The notes under the pieces: model-generated
The model's input: only the letters and a program-made list of their open reading frames with translations
Databases searched by the model: none
Told to the model about the DNA's origin: nothing
Part shown: positions 17,026-24,698 of the stretch, piece after piece
Layout: every line of letters begins with the position of its first letter
Numbering within the stretch: position 1 is the stretch's first letter
Source: Paenibacillus macerans
GTDB lineage: Bacteria; Bacillota; Bacilli; Paenibacillales; Paenibacillaceae
Assembly: GCF_900454495.1 (NCBI RefSeq)
Contig: NZ_UGSI01000001.1
Coordinates: 3,844,001 to 3,908,000, forward strand
Length of the DNA stretch: 64,000 nucleotides
Direction: 5' to 3'
Made by a program: the position numbers and the translations under genes

Positions 17026-18000
17026 TTAAGCCGATGCCTTCGAGCTCAACGCTTGTTTTAAAGCTTTTTTGCTTACCTGCTTGGCCGAGAAATAATTCAG
17101 CGTCAGCACGGCGATCAAAATGATGCCCATCAGAATGTCGACGATCGTCCGCGGCACTCCAAGCAAGTTTAGCCCGTTGGACATCACTTGGAAAATAGCA
17201 ACTGCGAACACTGTGCCGACCACTTTTCCGTAACCGCCCGAAATTTCCGTTCCGCCGAGTACCGAAGCAGAGATGGTAAGCAGCAAATACGAGGAACCCA
17301 GGTCGACCTTCGCCGAATTGTAGCGCGAGATCATAATCAGCCCGGCGATCGCCGCCATAAATGCCGAGAACAAATAGACGCCCATTAACACTTTCTTGAC
17401 ATTAATGCCGGAAAATTGGACGGCGATCGGATTGATGCCCACTTTATATACGCTGCGCCCCCACGGTGTCCGGTTGAGCATCACCGACGTGATTACCGCA
17501 ATCACCGCAAAAATGATGACTGGCAGCGGAATCGGGCCAACCGACACGTTGCCGAGCAAGCTGAAAGATTCCGGAAAACCGGAGATGGCGTTGCCCTTCG
17601 TAATCGTCAAAATAACGCCTTCGAACAGTACCATGCTTCCGAGCGTGACCAAAATCGGCGAGATGCCGATGACTGAGACGAAAAATCCGTTAAGCAATCC
17701 GCACAATAGCGCGATCGCGACGCCGATGGCGACCGCCAGCGCCGTTGGCATGCCGGAAGCCAAGCCAAGTGCGGACATAACACCGGCGAAGGCGGCGGTG
17801 TATGTGATCGATAAATCGATGCCGGAAGTCACAATGACAACCATCATGCCGAGCGCCAATATGCCAAGCTCAGGCAATTGGAACATCATGTTGCTCAAGT
17901 TGTACGGGTCCAAAAATCCCGGTGCAACAACCGCCATAAGAATGAACATTCCGAGTAAAATGACACCGAGTATCGATTCTTTGGAAAATTTGAATTTCAT
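17026..18000 (-). CDS. Sugar ABC transporter permease (RbsC family), second subunit
   Basis: 324 residues, mostly hydrophobic, with 8-10 membrane segments. The conserved family loop GIDLSITYTAAFAGVMSALG near residue 65 and LGGTEISGGYGKVVGTVFAV near 250 identify the RbsC/LsrC/RhaP permease family. It directly follows the other permease gene (13 bases). Two different permeases, rather than one homodimer, match the LsrC/LsrD or RhaP/RhaQ layout and suggest a heterodimeric channel. Confidence 0.88.
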   Translation of the reverse strand: MKFKFSKESILGVILLGMFILMAVVAPGFLDPYNLSNMMFQLPELGILALGMMVVIVTSGIDLSITYTAAFAGVMSALGLASGMPTALAVAIGVAIALLCGLLNGFFVSVIGISPILVTLGSMVLFEGVILTITKGNAISGFPESFSLLGNVSVGPIPLPVIIFAVIAVITSVMLNRTPWGRSVYKVGINPIAVQFSGINVKKVLMGVYLFSAFMAAIAGLIMISRYNSAKVDLGSSYLLLTISASVLGGTEISGGYGKVVGTVFAVAIFQVMSNGLNLLGVPRTIVDILMGIILIAVLTLNYFSAKQVSKKALKQALSSKASA

Positions 18001-18013
18001 TCGCCGCTCCTCC

Positions 18014-19006
18014 CTACTCCTGTACTTCGACTTTCATCAGTTTCGACTCGGCGCGTTTGCGCTGAATGACATCATAGCTGACAGCCGTCAAGATGACGAT
18101 ACCGACGACGATTTTTTGCCAGTACGTATCGATGTGCGTCAGAATGAGACCGTTTTGCATGACGCCGAGCAGCAACACGCCGAGAAACGTCCCCCACGCG
18201 GAACCGCTGCCGCCGAGAATGTTCGCACCGCCGATCACGACTGCGGAAATGACGGTCATTTCGAAACCGAGCATACCGTTTGGGTCGACCGACTTCGTAT
18301 ACATCGTCTGCGCCATCGCCGCGACGCCCGCCATAAAACCTACGTAGCCATATACGAACATCTGCGTCCGCTCCAAGCTTATGCCGGCGCGCACCGCGGA
18401 CACCGGGTTGCCCCCAATCGCGAATACGGAACGGCCGATTTTGGTATGCTTCATGACATACCAGGTCAAAACAGTGATGATCAGCATCAAATAAACCAAT
18501 ATCGAAATGCCGGCGATTTTTAGATCAGCGAACCGGATGAAAACTGCCGGGAAGTTGCTGCTGTTCATGTACATGCCGTTGGTGAAATACAAAATACTGC
18601 CATTGATAATGCTCATCATGCCGAGCGTGGCAACGATCGGCGGAATTTTCACCCTCGAAATGAGTAAGCCATTGATGAGTCCAAACACGATGCCGCACAA
18701 AATTGAAACCGCAAACGCGATGATTACGGACAACGGCGAGTCCGGCAGCCTGGCCATCAAATGCCCTGTAATGACGATGGATGCACTCGTGACGGCGGCC
18801 ACCGACACGTCGATCCCGCCCGTAATAATTACCAGCGTCATTCCCATTGCCAAAATGGCAAGTACGACGTTCGCTTTTAAAATATCATGAAGATTGCCGC
18901 CCGTTAAAAAGACGGGATTCATGACGCTAAGCACGACGCATAAAAACAGCAGAACCGCGAGAATCCCCGTCTCTTTGGAACGAAATAACGCTTTCACTTC
19001 TTCCAC
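18014..19006 (-). CDS. Sugar ABC transporter permease (RbsC family), first subunit
   Basis: 330 residues with the same fold as its neighbour: GIDVSVAAVTSASIVITGHL and VIGGANILGGSGSAWGTFLG are the family signatures. The start is GTG at 19006, behind AAGGGG; a second GTG four codons in would also have a site (AGGTGG). It lies between the ATPase and the second permease genes and is clearly part of one transcription unit. Confidence 0.88.
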   Translation of the reverse strand: MEEVKALFRSKETGILAVLLFLCVVLSVMNPVFLTGGNLHDILKANVVLAILAMGMTLVIITGGIDVSVAAVTSASIVITGHLMARLPDSPLSVIIAFAVSILCGIVFGLINGLLISRVKIPPIVATLGMMSIINGSILYFTNGMYMNSSNFPAVFIRFADLKIAGISILVYLMLIITVLTWYVMKHTKIGRSVFAIGGNPVSAVRAGISLERTQMFVYGYVGFMAGVAAMAQTMYTKSVDPNGMLGFEMTVISAVVIGGANILGGSGSAWGTFLGVLLLGVMQNGLILTHIDTYWQKIVVGIVILTAVSYDVIQRKRAESKLMKVEVQE

Positions 19007-19027
19007 CTGCCCCTTATTCTTACAATC

Positions 19028-20548
19028 CTAAGCGTTTTGGGTTTGTTGGTGATGCGAGCCCAGGACCGCCAGATTCATAATTTTCTCTTGCGTCGCTTCT
19101 TTGATGTCGAGCTCACCGGATAGGCGTCCTTGCCGCATGACGAGGATGCGGTCGCTTACCGCGAGCACTTCCGGCAGTTCGCTGGAAATGACGATGATGC
19201 CCATGCCTTTGTTGAGCAGCCGCCGCAGCAACCGGTGAATTTCCGTCTTCGCACCGATATCGATGCCGTTGGTTGGTTCGTCGATAATCAATATTTTCGG
19301 TTCGGTTGTCAACCATTTGGCGATGACGATCTTCTGCTGGTTGCCCCCCGACAATTGCCCGGCGTTCATCTCCGGCATCGGCGGACGAATGTCGAGAATT
19401 TTAACGAAATCGCTCGCAAGCCGCTCTTCTTTCGCCCGATCGAGGAGGCCGAGCTTATTTTTCATCTGGCCCAACACCGTCACCGAAATATTGTCGATCA
19501 TCGATTGGCGCAAAAACAGCCCTTGCGTTTGCCGGCTTTCGGGGATATAAGCCATCTTGTGCTTCACCGCGTCGCCCGACGATTTAATGTCGACTTTCTT
19601 GCCCGAGATGTAAACGACGCCGGAGTCCGGCTTGTTCAGCCCGAATAACGCCTGAGCGAGCTCCGTCCGCCCCGAACCGACGAGACCCGTAATGCCGACG
19701 ATTTCACCTTCGCGCAGCGTAAACGAAATGTCTTTGAAGTTGCCGCGCTTCGACAGCCCTTCGACGCGAAGCACTTCCGCGCCCGCTTGTGACACGTCCA
19801 GCCGTTCTACCATCTCGATTTTCCGGCCGACCATCAATCCGATCAATTTGTCCTCATCCAGTTCTTCTTTGTCGTAACTGCCAACGAATTTGCCGTCGCG
19901 CAGGACAGTGAACCGATGTGCAACTCTGAACAACTCTTTCAATTTATGGCTGATATAAATGATGGCGATGCCTTTCGCGCGTAAATTTTCGATGATTTTA
20001 TATAATTGTTCTACCTCGCCCGATGAGAGCGATGAAGTCGGCTCGTCCATGATGATCAGCTTCGAGTCGAAGATGAGGGATCGTGCGATCGCCACCAATT
20101 GCTGTTTCGCAATGCTCAGTTTTTCCAGCGGCATGGACACGTCAACCTCAAGTCCGAGCTCAGCGAGCGCCTGCTCCGCAAGTATTTTCATGCGGCTCCA
20201 AGGCACCCGTGACAATGCTTTACTGGCGCTTTCACGACCGATACAGATGTTTTCGGCGATCGATAGGTTCGGAAATAAACTCAAATCCTGATAAATCATC
20301 GCTATACCGCGAAGCGTCGCATCGATCGGCTTTTGGAATTGCACTTTTTCCCCTTCGAACACGATGTCCGCTCCGTTGTCCGGTCGCTCGGCTCCAACCA
20401 ATATTTTCATTAGCGTCGACTTGCCCGCTCCGTTTTCGCCGATCAAGGCGTGCACCTCGCCGGGCTTAATGGCCAGCTGTACGTTGTCCAGCGCTTTGAC
20501 CCCGGGATACGTCTTGCTTACACCGCGCATTTCCAGCAAATATTCCAT
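19028..20548 (-). CDS. Sugar ABC transporter ATPase with two ATP-binding domains (RbsA/LsrA-like)
   Basis: 506 residues, the normal length for RbsA-type duplicated ATPases. Domain 1 has Walker A GENGAGKSTLMKIL, signature LSIAKQQLVAIARSL and Walker B LIIMDEPTSSLS. Domain 2 (from about 255) has a degenerate Walker A (GLVGSGRTELAQAL), signature LSGGNQQKIVIAKWL and LIIDEPTNGIDIGAK. It powers the two permeases at the inner face of the membrane. The ATG overlaps the kinase stop as TAATG, so the genes are coupled. Confidence 0.92.
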   Translation of the reverse strand: MEYLLEMRGVSKTYPGVKALDNVQLAIKPGEVHALIGENGAGKSTLMKILVGAERPDNGADIVFEGEKVQFQKPIDATLRGIAMIYQDLSLFPNLSIAENICIGRESASKALSRVPWSRMKILAEQALAELGLEVDVSMPLEKLSIAKQQLVAIARSLIFDSKLIIMDEPTSSLSSGEVEQLYKIIENLRAKGIAIIYISHKLKELFRVAHRFTVLRDGKFVGSYDKEELDEDKLIGLMVGRKIEMVERLDVSQAGAEVLRVEGLSKRGNFKDISFTLREGEIVGITGLVGSGRTELAQALFGLNKPDSGVVYISGKKVDIKSSGDAVKHKMAYIPESRQTQGLFLRQSMIDNISVTVLGQMKNKLGLLDRAKEERLASDFVKILDIRPPMPEMNAGQLSGGNQQKIVIAKWLTTEPKILIIDEPTNGIDIGAKTEIHRLLRRLLNKGMGIIVISSELPEVLAVSDRILVMRQGRLSGELDIKEATQEKIMNLAVLGSHHQQTQNA

Positions 20549-21501
20549 TACGATACACCTCCCTCGTTTTTCCGCACATCAACGGGAATCCCGTGTTCTC
20601 GGCAAAACGCTTCCAATTCGGTCCGCGTCGGCAGGCCTTTTTGCGCCCCGAGCCGCGTCACTTTCAACGCGCTCACCGCGGTCGCGAACCGCGCCGCTTC
20701 CGGAAGTGTCGCGCCGTCGTCCAATGCAGCGGCCAAAGCGCCGGCAAACGAATCGCCCGCTCCCACCGTGCTGACCGCATCGACCGGAATACCTTCGATC
20801 CTGAAGGCTTGCCCTTCCGTGTATAGTACGGAACCTTGTTCCGCCATTTTAATGATGCTGCTCTTGACGCCTGCTTGTTCGAACCTTTTCGCCGCTTCGT
20901 TCGCCGACGCCTCGTCGGTGACGTCGATGCCGGTCAAATGTCTCGTCTCTTGCCTGTTCGGCGTTATAAGATCCGCATGTTTCACCATGTCAAGCGTTAA
21001 ACCCTCCGCTGGCGCGGGATCCAGGATGATATAAACGCCATGCTTTTTCGCGGTCTCCATCGCGTACAGAACGACGTCATGCGGCACCTCCATTTGCACG
21101 AGCAGCACGCTGCTCTCTTTAATCCGTTCTTCGCATGCGTCGATGTGAGCCTTCGTCAGCCGCTCGTTCGCGCCTTTGATGACGATCATCGTGTTCTCCG
21201 CTGTCTCGTCAATCGTCACGATAACCGTGCCCGTCGAAGCTTCATCCGTCCTGGCGAGCAGGGCGTCGCTGACATTGTTATCCTTTAACGACTGTACGAG
21301 CAGGTCGCCGGCCTGATCGTTTCCGACACAGCCGATCAACGCTACACTCGCTCCCAGCTTGCCGCATGTGGCAGCTTGGTTCGCACCTTTGCCGCCCGGC
21401 AACATCTCGACCGATTTACCGATTTTCGTTTCGCCATAGAATGGGTATTTATCAACTACCGTAACGACATCCATATTGATGCTGCCGACCACTGTAATCA
21501 T
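20548..21501 (-). CDS. Ribokinase-like sugar kinase, PfkB family
   Basis: 317 residues. The first PfkB signature is GGKGANQAATCGKLGA near residue 38; the second, VDAVSTVGAGDSFAGALAAA near 246, includes the catalytic Asp of GAGD. The layout is that of ribokinase (about 300 residues), phosphorylating a sugar at the terminal hydroxyl on entry. It lies between epimerase and transporter. A good ribosome binding site (AAGGGG) precedes the ATG. The true sugar could be ribose or another pentose or ketohexose; the epimerase hints at a non-ribose substrate. Confidence 0.85.
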   Translation of the reverse strand: MITVVGSINMDVVTVVDKYPFYGETKIGKSVEMLPGGKGANQAATCGKLGASVALIGCVGNDQAGDLLVQSLKDNNVSDALLARTDEASTGTVIVTIDETAENTMIVIKGANERLTKAHIDACEERIKESSVLLVQMEVPHDVVLYAMETAKKHGVYIILDPAPAEGLTLDMVKHADLITPNRQETRHLTGIDVTDEASANEAAKRFEQAGVKSSIIKMAEQGSVLYTEGQAFRIEGIPVDAVSTVGAGDSFAGALAAALDDGATLPEAARFATAVSALKVTRLGAQKGLPTRTELEAFCREHGIPVDVRKNEGGVS

Positions 21502-21518
21502 CGAATTATCCCCTTTTT

Positions 21519-22211
21519 TTATCCGGGTAGCTTCATATTGAGCCGTTTTTGTTCTCCCGCAATAAATTGTTTCAACGCAATCGTGTTTTTCTCTAAGTCA
21601 TTGCCACAGAACAAACTGGATGTGCCGCACACGAGCATATCCGCCCCGCGCTCCAACACTTTCGGAATGGTATCGTAACTAATATTTCCATCGACTTGAA
21701 TTTTTACGTCGACTTTCCGGCGGTCGATCAACGTTTTAAGGTCGGATATTTTTTCGTACATGCTCGGAATAAACTTTTGGCCGGCAAATCCCGGATTCAC
21801 CGTCATGAGACAGACATAGTCCGTCACGTCCAGAACGTATTCCAACACCGCGAGCGGCGTCGCTGGATTGAGCGCCACGCCAGCCTTGAGCCCGAGATTG
21901 CGAATTTGCTGCAGCCCCCGTTGGAGATGAGTCTTCGTCTCTGCGTGAATCGAGATCATGTCGGCACCCGCACTCGCAAACAATTCGATGTATCTCTCCG
22001 GTGCTTCCACCATCATGTGAACGTCGAACGGTTTCTTCGTGAGTCCGCGCAACGATTTCACCATGTCCGGCCCCATCGTAAAGTTCGGAACGAAATTCCC
22101 GTCCATGATGTCGAAATGATAATAATCCACTCCCCCAAGTTCCAACTGCTCGATATTTTCCTGCAGTTTGCCGAAGTTGGCGCACATGAGGGACGGCCCG
22201 ATGAAAGCCAT
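21519..22211 (-). CDS. Ribulose-phosphate 3-epimerase family protein (Rpe/AlsE-like)
   Basis: 230 residues from the ATG at 22211, which has GGGAGTGGGAGAA in front; this is the normal family length, whereas an ATG 69 bases upstream would add 23 unrelated residues. TIM-barrel motifs are clear: SLMCANF, YYHFDIMDGNFVPN (metal His and Asp), PFDVHMMVE, MTVNPGFAGQKF and QVDGNISYDT. The enzyme epimerises carbon 3 of ribulose 5-phosphate or allulose 6-phosphate. As the first gene of a sugar-uptake operon it probably acts on the phosphorylated import product, so AlsE-type activity is more likely than the housekeeping pentose step. Confidence 0.85.
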   Translation of the reverse strand: MAFIGPSLMCANFGKLQENIEQLELGGVDYYHFDIMDGNFVPNFTMGPDMVKSLRGLTKKPFDVHMMVEAPERYIELFASAGADMISIHAETKTHLQRGLQQIRNLGLKAGVALNPATPLAVLEYVLDVTDYVCLMTVNPGFAGQKFIPSMYEKISDLKTLIDRRKVDVKIQVDGNISYDTIPKVLERGADMLVCGTSSLFCGNDLEKNTIALKQFIAGEQKRLNMKLPG

Positions 22212-22282
22212 TTCTCCCACTCCCTTACTGACCTCTTCTTGATCCAAAAGAGGTTCTCTCTGTTTTTTTATTTGAACCACAT

Positions 22283-22296
22283 TGAAAACGCGTTCA
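22283..22296. promoter_or_regulatory. cre-like catabolite site (CcpA)
   Basis: TGAAAACGCGTTCA matches the Bacillus cre consensus TGNAANCGNWNNCA at all fixed positions but one (G at W). It lies just downstream of the -10 box of the sugar operon, where CcpA binding blocks transcription when better carbon is present. Confidence 0.55.
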
Positions 22297-22303
22297 TATC
22301 TGC

Positions 22304-22333
22304 ATTTTACACTATAATAATCTTTGTTTTCAA
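22304..22333 (-). promoter_or_regulatory. Sigma-A promoter of the sugar operon
   Basis: TTGAAA (22328-22333) and TAAAAT (22304-22309) on the minus strand, spacer 18, about 95 bases before the epimerase start. The cre-like site follows directly. Confidence 0.6.
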
Positions 22334-22353
22334 CATTTATTTTTTTGATTCAA

Positions 22354-22389
22354 ACAAAAAAAGACCGAATGCAATGCTAGCACCCGGTC
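22354..22389 (-). terminator. Terminator of the deoR-type regulator
   Basis: GACCG and CGGTC on the minus strand frame a longer loop and run into TTTTTTTG, about 35 bases after the regulator stop and before the sugar promoter. It separates the two transcription units. Confidence 0.7.
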
Positions 22390-22424
22390 ACTTACGTCTA
22401 TTTTTCAGCGATTCCAAGGAGTGT

Positions 22425-23186
22425 TTAAGACGTTGTTACGATGTTTATTCCTTTGTTTTGCAACAATTGCACATCAGCGTTCGCCATTTTTGTGTCCGTA
22501 ATCAACAAATCCACTTCTTCAAGGCCAAGCAGGCGGATCAATGATTTTTTTCCAAATTTGCTGCTGTCCGCCACCAAAATATGTTGGTCCGAGATGTTCA
22601 ATATTTTCTCTTTCAACCTGGCGTGCGACTCGTAGGGTTCGCTCACGCCGCGCTGGTCGTCGAACCCTTGGCAGGAAAAGAAAAATTTGTCCACATGATA
22701 CGCTTCTACCATATTTTCCGCCGACATGCCGGTGATCGCCATCGAATCGCTGTCGAAGTTGCCGCCGATCAAAATGACGGCAATCTCTTTTTTCTTGATC
22801 AGCTCGTTGACAACGGCCAGCGAATAGGTCAACACCGTCAGCGGCCTGTTCGGCAAATGCTTAACGAGCTGTAGACACGTCGTACTGGCATCCAGAGCGA
22901 TGATTTCCCCTTCTTCGACAAGGGAAGCGGCGTATTTGCCGATCGCTTCTTTTTGTTCCAAATGAATCGATTCCCTCTGCAATACCGGCGGTTCGAACCC
23001 TTTCTCTTTCGGCACGAGCACCGCTCCGCCGTGCGTCCGCAAAATGACGCCATCCGCCTCCAGCCGGTCCAAATCCCGCCGGATCGTTTCTTCCGTAACG
23101 CCAAATAGCTTGCTCAAATCCGCCACTTTCGCATTCCCGTTTTGTCTGAGCAATTTTACAATCTCTTCTTTACGATTTGTAGCCAA
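22425..23186 (-). CDS. DeoR family transcriptional regulator of the sugar operon
   Basis: 253 residues. The N-terminal winged helix-turn-helix (KVADLSKLFGVTEETIRRDL) and the adjoining LRTHGGAVLVPK are DeoR hallmarks. The C-terminal part is the phosphosugar-sensing domain with ALDASTTCLQLVKHL and LIGGNFDSDSMAITG. Such proteins usually repress the neighbouring catabolic operon and release DNA when a sugar phosphate binds. The TTG start is supported by AAAGGCAGG eight bases upstream. Its own promoter and terminator keep it separate from the operon. Confidence 0.88.
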   Translation of the reverse strand: MATNRKEEIVKLLRQNGNAKVADLSKLFGVTEETIRRDLDRLEADGVILRTHGGAVLVPKEKGFEPPVLQRESIHLEQKEAIGKYAASLVEEGEIIALDASTTCLQLVKHLPNRPLTVLTYSLAVVNELIKKKEIAVILIGGNFDSDSMAITGMSAENMVEAYHVDKFFFSCQGFDDQRGVSEPYESHARLKEKILNISDQHILVADSSKFGKKSLIRLLGLEEVDLLITDTKMANADVQLLQNKGINIVTTS

Positions 23187-23298
23187 GGATGAACCTGCCT
23201 TTCCGCCCGAAACGTCCCGATCCCGGCGTCACCGGCACAAACATAAAATCTTCGTTTCACAGAAAAAACTGTGTTTAAAAATAAAACGACTCTACCTC

Positions 23299-23327
23299 AA
23301 TATACCAAAATTGTTCCATTTGTTCAA
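23299..23327 (-). promoter_or_regulatory. Sigma-A promoter of the deoR-type regulator
   Basis: TTGAAC (23322-23327), spacer of 17 bases, TATATT (23299-23304) on the minus strand, about 110 bases before the start. The rest of the 23187-23512 gap shows nothing else I can name. Confidence 0.65.
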
Positions 23328-23512
23328 TTTTATCTTCTTTTCCGAATTTCTCTTTCATTATACCAAAGATATGTGTGCGCGTAACAACAAGGCGGCCTTT
23401 CCAACAAAAAAAGGATTCCGTATGTTTGATTCATCCATAATTCACAACTTAGAAAAATGTTTCACAGCTTTTATATTAATGGCAATAACTATGATCATAT
23501 ACTAGAACTGGC

Positions 23513-23948
23513 TTAAACCTTTATTTTATAGAGCTTAGCGAGCCCGCCTTCTGCAGTTTCACGGTAACGGCTACTCATGTCCAAGCCTGTTTCATACATG
23601 GTCTGTACAACCAGATCAAAAGATATTTTACGGGTATTTGACAAGAAATTTGCCAGGCTCAGCGCATTGATCGCCCGCATGGCAGCCACGGCGTTCCGCT
23701 CGATGCAAGGGATCTGAACAAGTCCGTTAATAGGATCACAGGTCAACCCCAAATGGTGCTCCAACGCTACCTCCGCTGCATACTCAATCTGGTCAATCTC
23801 CATACCAGACAGTTCAGCCAGCGCAGCCGATGCCATAGCAAGCCGTGCCTACCTCCGCCTGGCAGCCGCATTTAGCACCGCTGCGGGTCATTAAGAACAA
23901 GTCTTTGTACTTCTCCGAGTATTCTTCGAATCTTGTAGGTCCCACCAT
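23513..23948 (-). pseudogene. L-serine dehydratase alpha chain, C-terminal fragment with frameshift
   Basis: The 3' part (107 codons from 23836) is the C-terminus of SdaAA: LTCDPINGLVQIPCIERNAV contains conserved Cys for the Fe-S cluster. Upstream, another frame reads SGAKCGCQAEVGTAC, which fits the conserved GGCQAEVG core and should connect directly, so a frameshift near 23838 breaks the gene. The first two thirds of the protein are missing. There is no beta chain nearby. This is the first of two decayed enzyme genes in a row. Confidence 0.8.
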
Positions 23949-24013
23949 GCATCTCTCGGACATTCCGATCCCTCTTTAGCATAAAATGTCATTCTTTCTT
24001 AAAGGGAATATAG

Positions 24014-24068
24014 CAAAGAGGCTGTTTGGTCTTTAGCATTATCGTTAAAGACAAGTACAGCCCCTCTG
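24014..24068. terminator. Large hairpin between two pseudogenes
   Basis: AGAGGGGCTGT pairs with ACAGCCTCTTTG and an inner GTCTTTA pairs with TAAAGAC on the minus strand. The T-run after it is short. It probably was the terminator of the enoyl-CoA hydratase-like gene upstream. Confidence 0.45.
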
Positions 24069-24108
24069 CCATTATTCCTTCACTTTCAACGCCGCCAATG
24101 GACTGCGA

Positions 24109-24635
24109 TTACACCTCTTTGCCCATTAGACGTCCTTGCATTTTTTTCAGCCGCTCCAGAGCTCCTTCTTCATCAATGGCCATGTCATACATTTGGTGGG
24201 CAAGCTGGAACCCTTGATCACTGACCAGAGCTTGTTTCCATGGACGGGATATAATGGAATGGGACAGATGTCTCGTTGAACGCGGCGCCTGCATGATCAT
24301 CTCCGCAAGCTCCCATGCGCGGGGAAGTAGCTTTTCGCGGGGCAGAACTTCACTAACGATGCCCAGGTCCAATGCGGTTTGACCATTGATACTCTTGCCG
24401 GTGTATGCGTAGTATGCTGCTTTCTTGAAACCGATCATGTTCTGCAGCGTAAGCAACATTCCATCTCCGGGAGGTGTGCCTCCCAGATAATGCGGATCAA
24501 AAAAGTCCGCGTCTTCTGTACAAATGGTAATATCACAGAGAGTTGCGAGTTCACAGTGCGTTCCCGGCCCGTTGACCGCCCGATGGTCGGGATGTCAATG
24601 CAGAAGATCAAATTTTCAAGCACAAAAATCGCATT
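24109..24635 (-). pseudogene. Enoyl-CoA hydratase/isomerase, truncated and frameshifted
   Basis: The last 116 codons (LLTLQNMIGFKKAAYYAYTG) are the C-terminal half of a crotonase-fold protein. The same frame extends upstream without a stop through NGPGTHCELATLCDITICTE and DPHYLGGTPPGDG, the oxyanion-hole region. Near 24590 the match jumps to another frame (LENLIFCIDIPTIG). The N-terminus before that is absent. The open frame might still express a partial protein, but the enzyme is broken. Confidence 0.75.
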
Positions 24636-24698
24636 TTTCAGCCCCATTTTTTGCTCATTTTTCACCCAAAAGCCACTACATATTGTGGTACAACCCAT

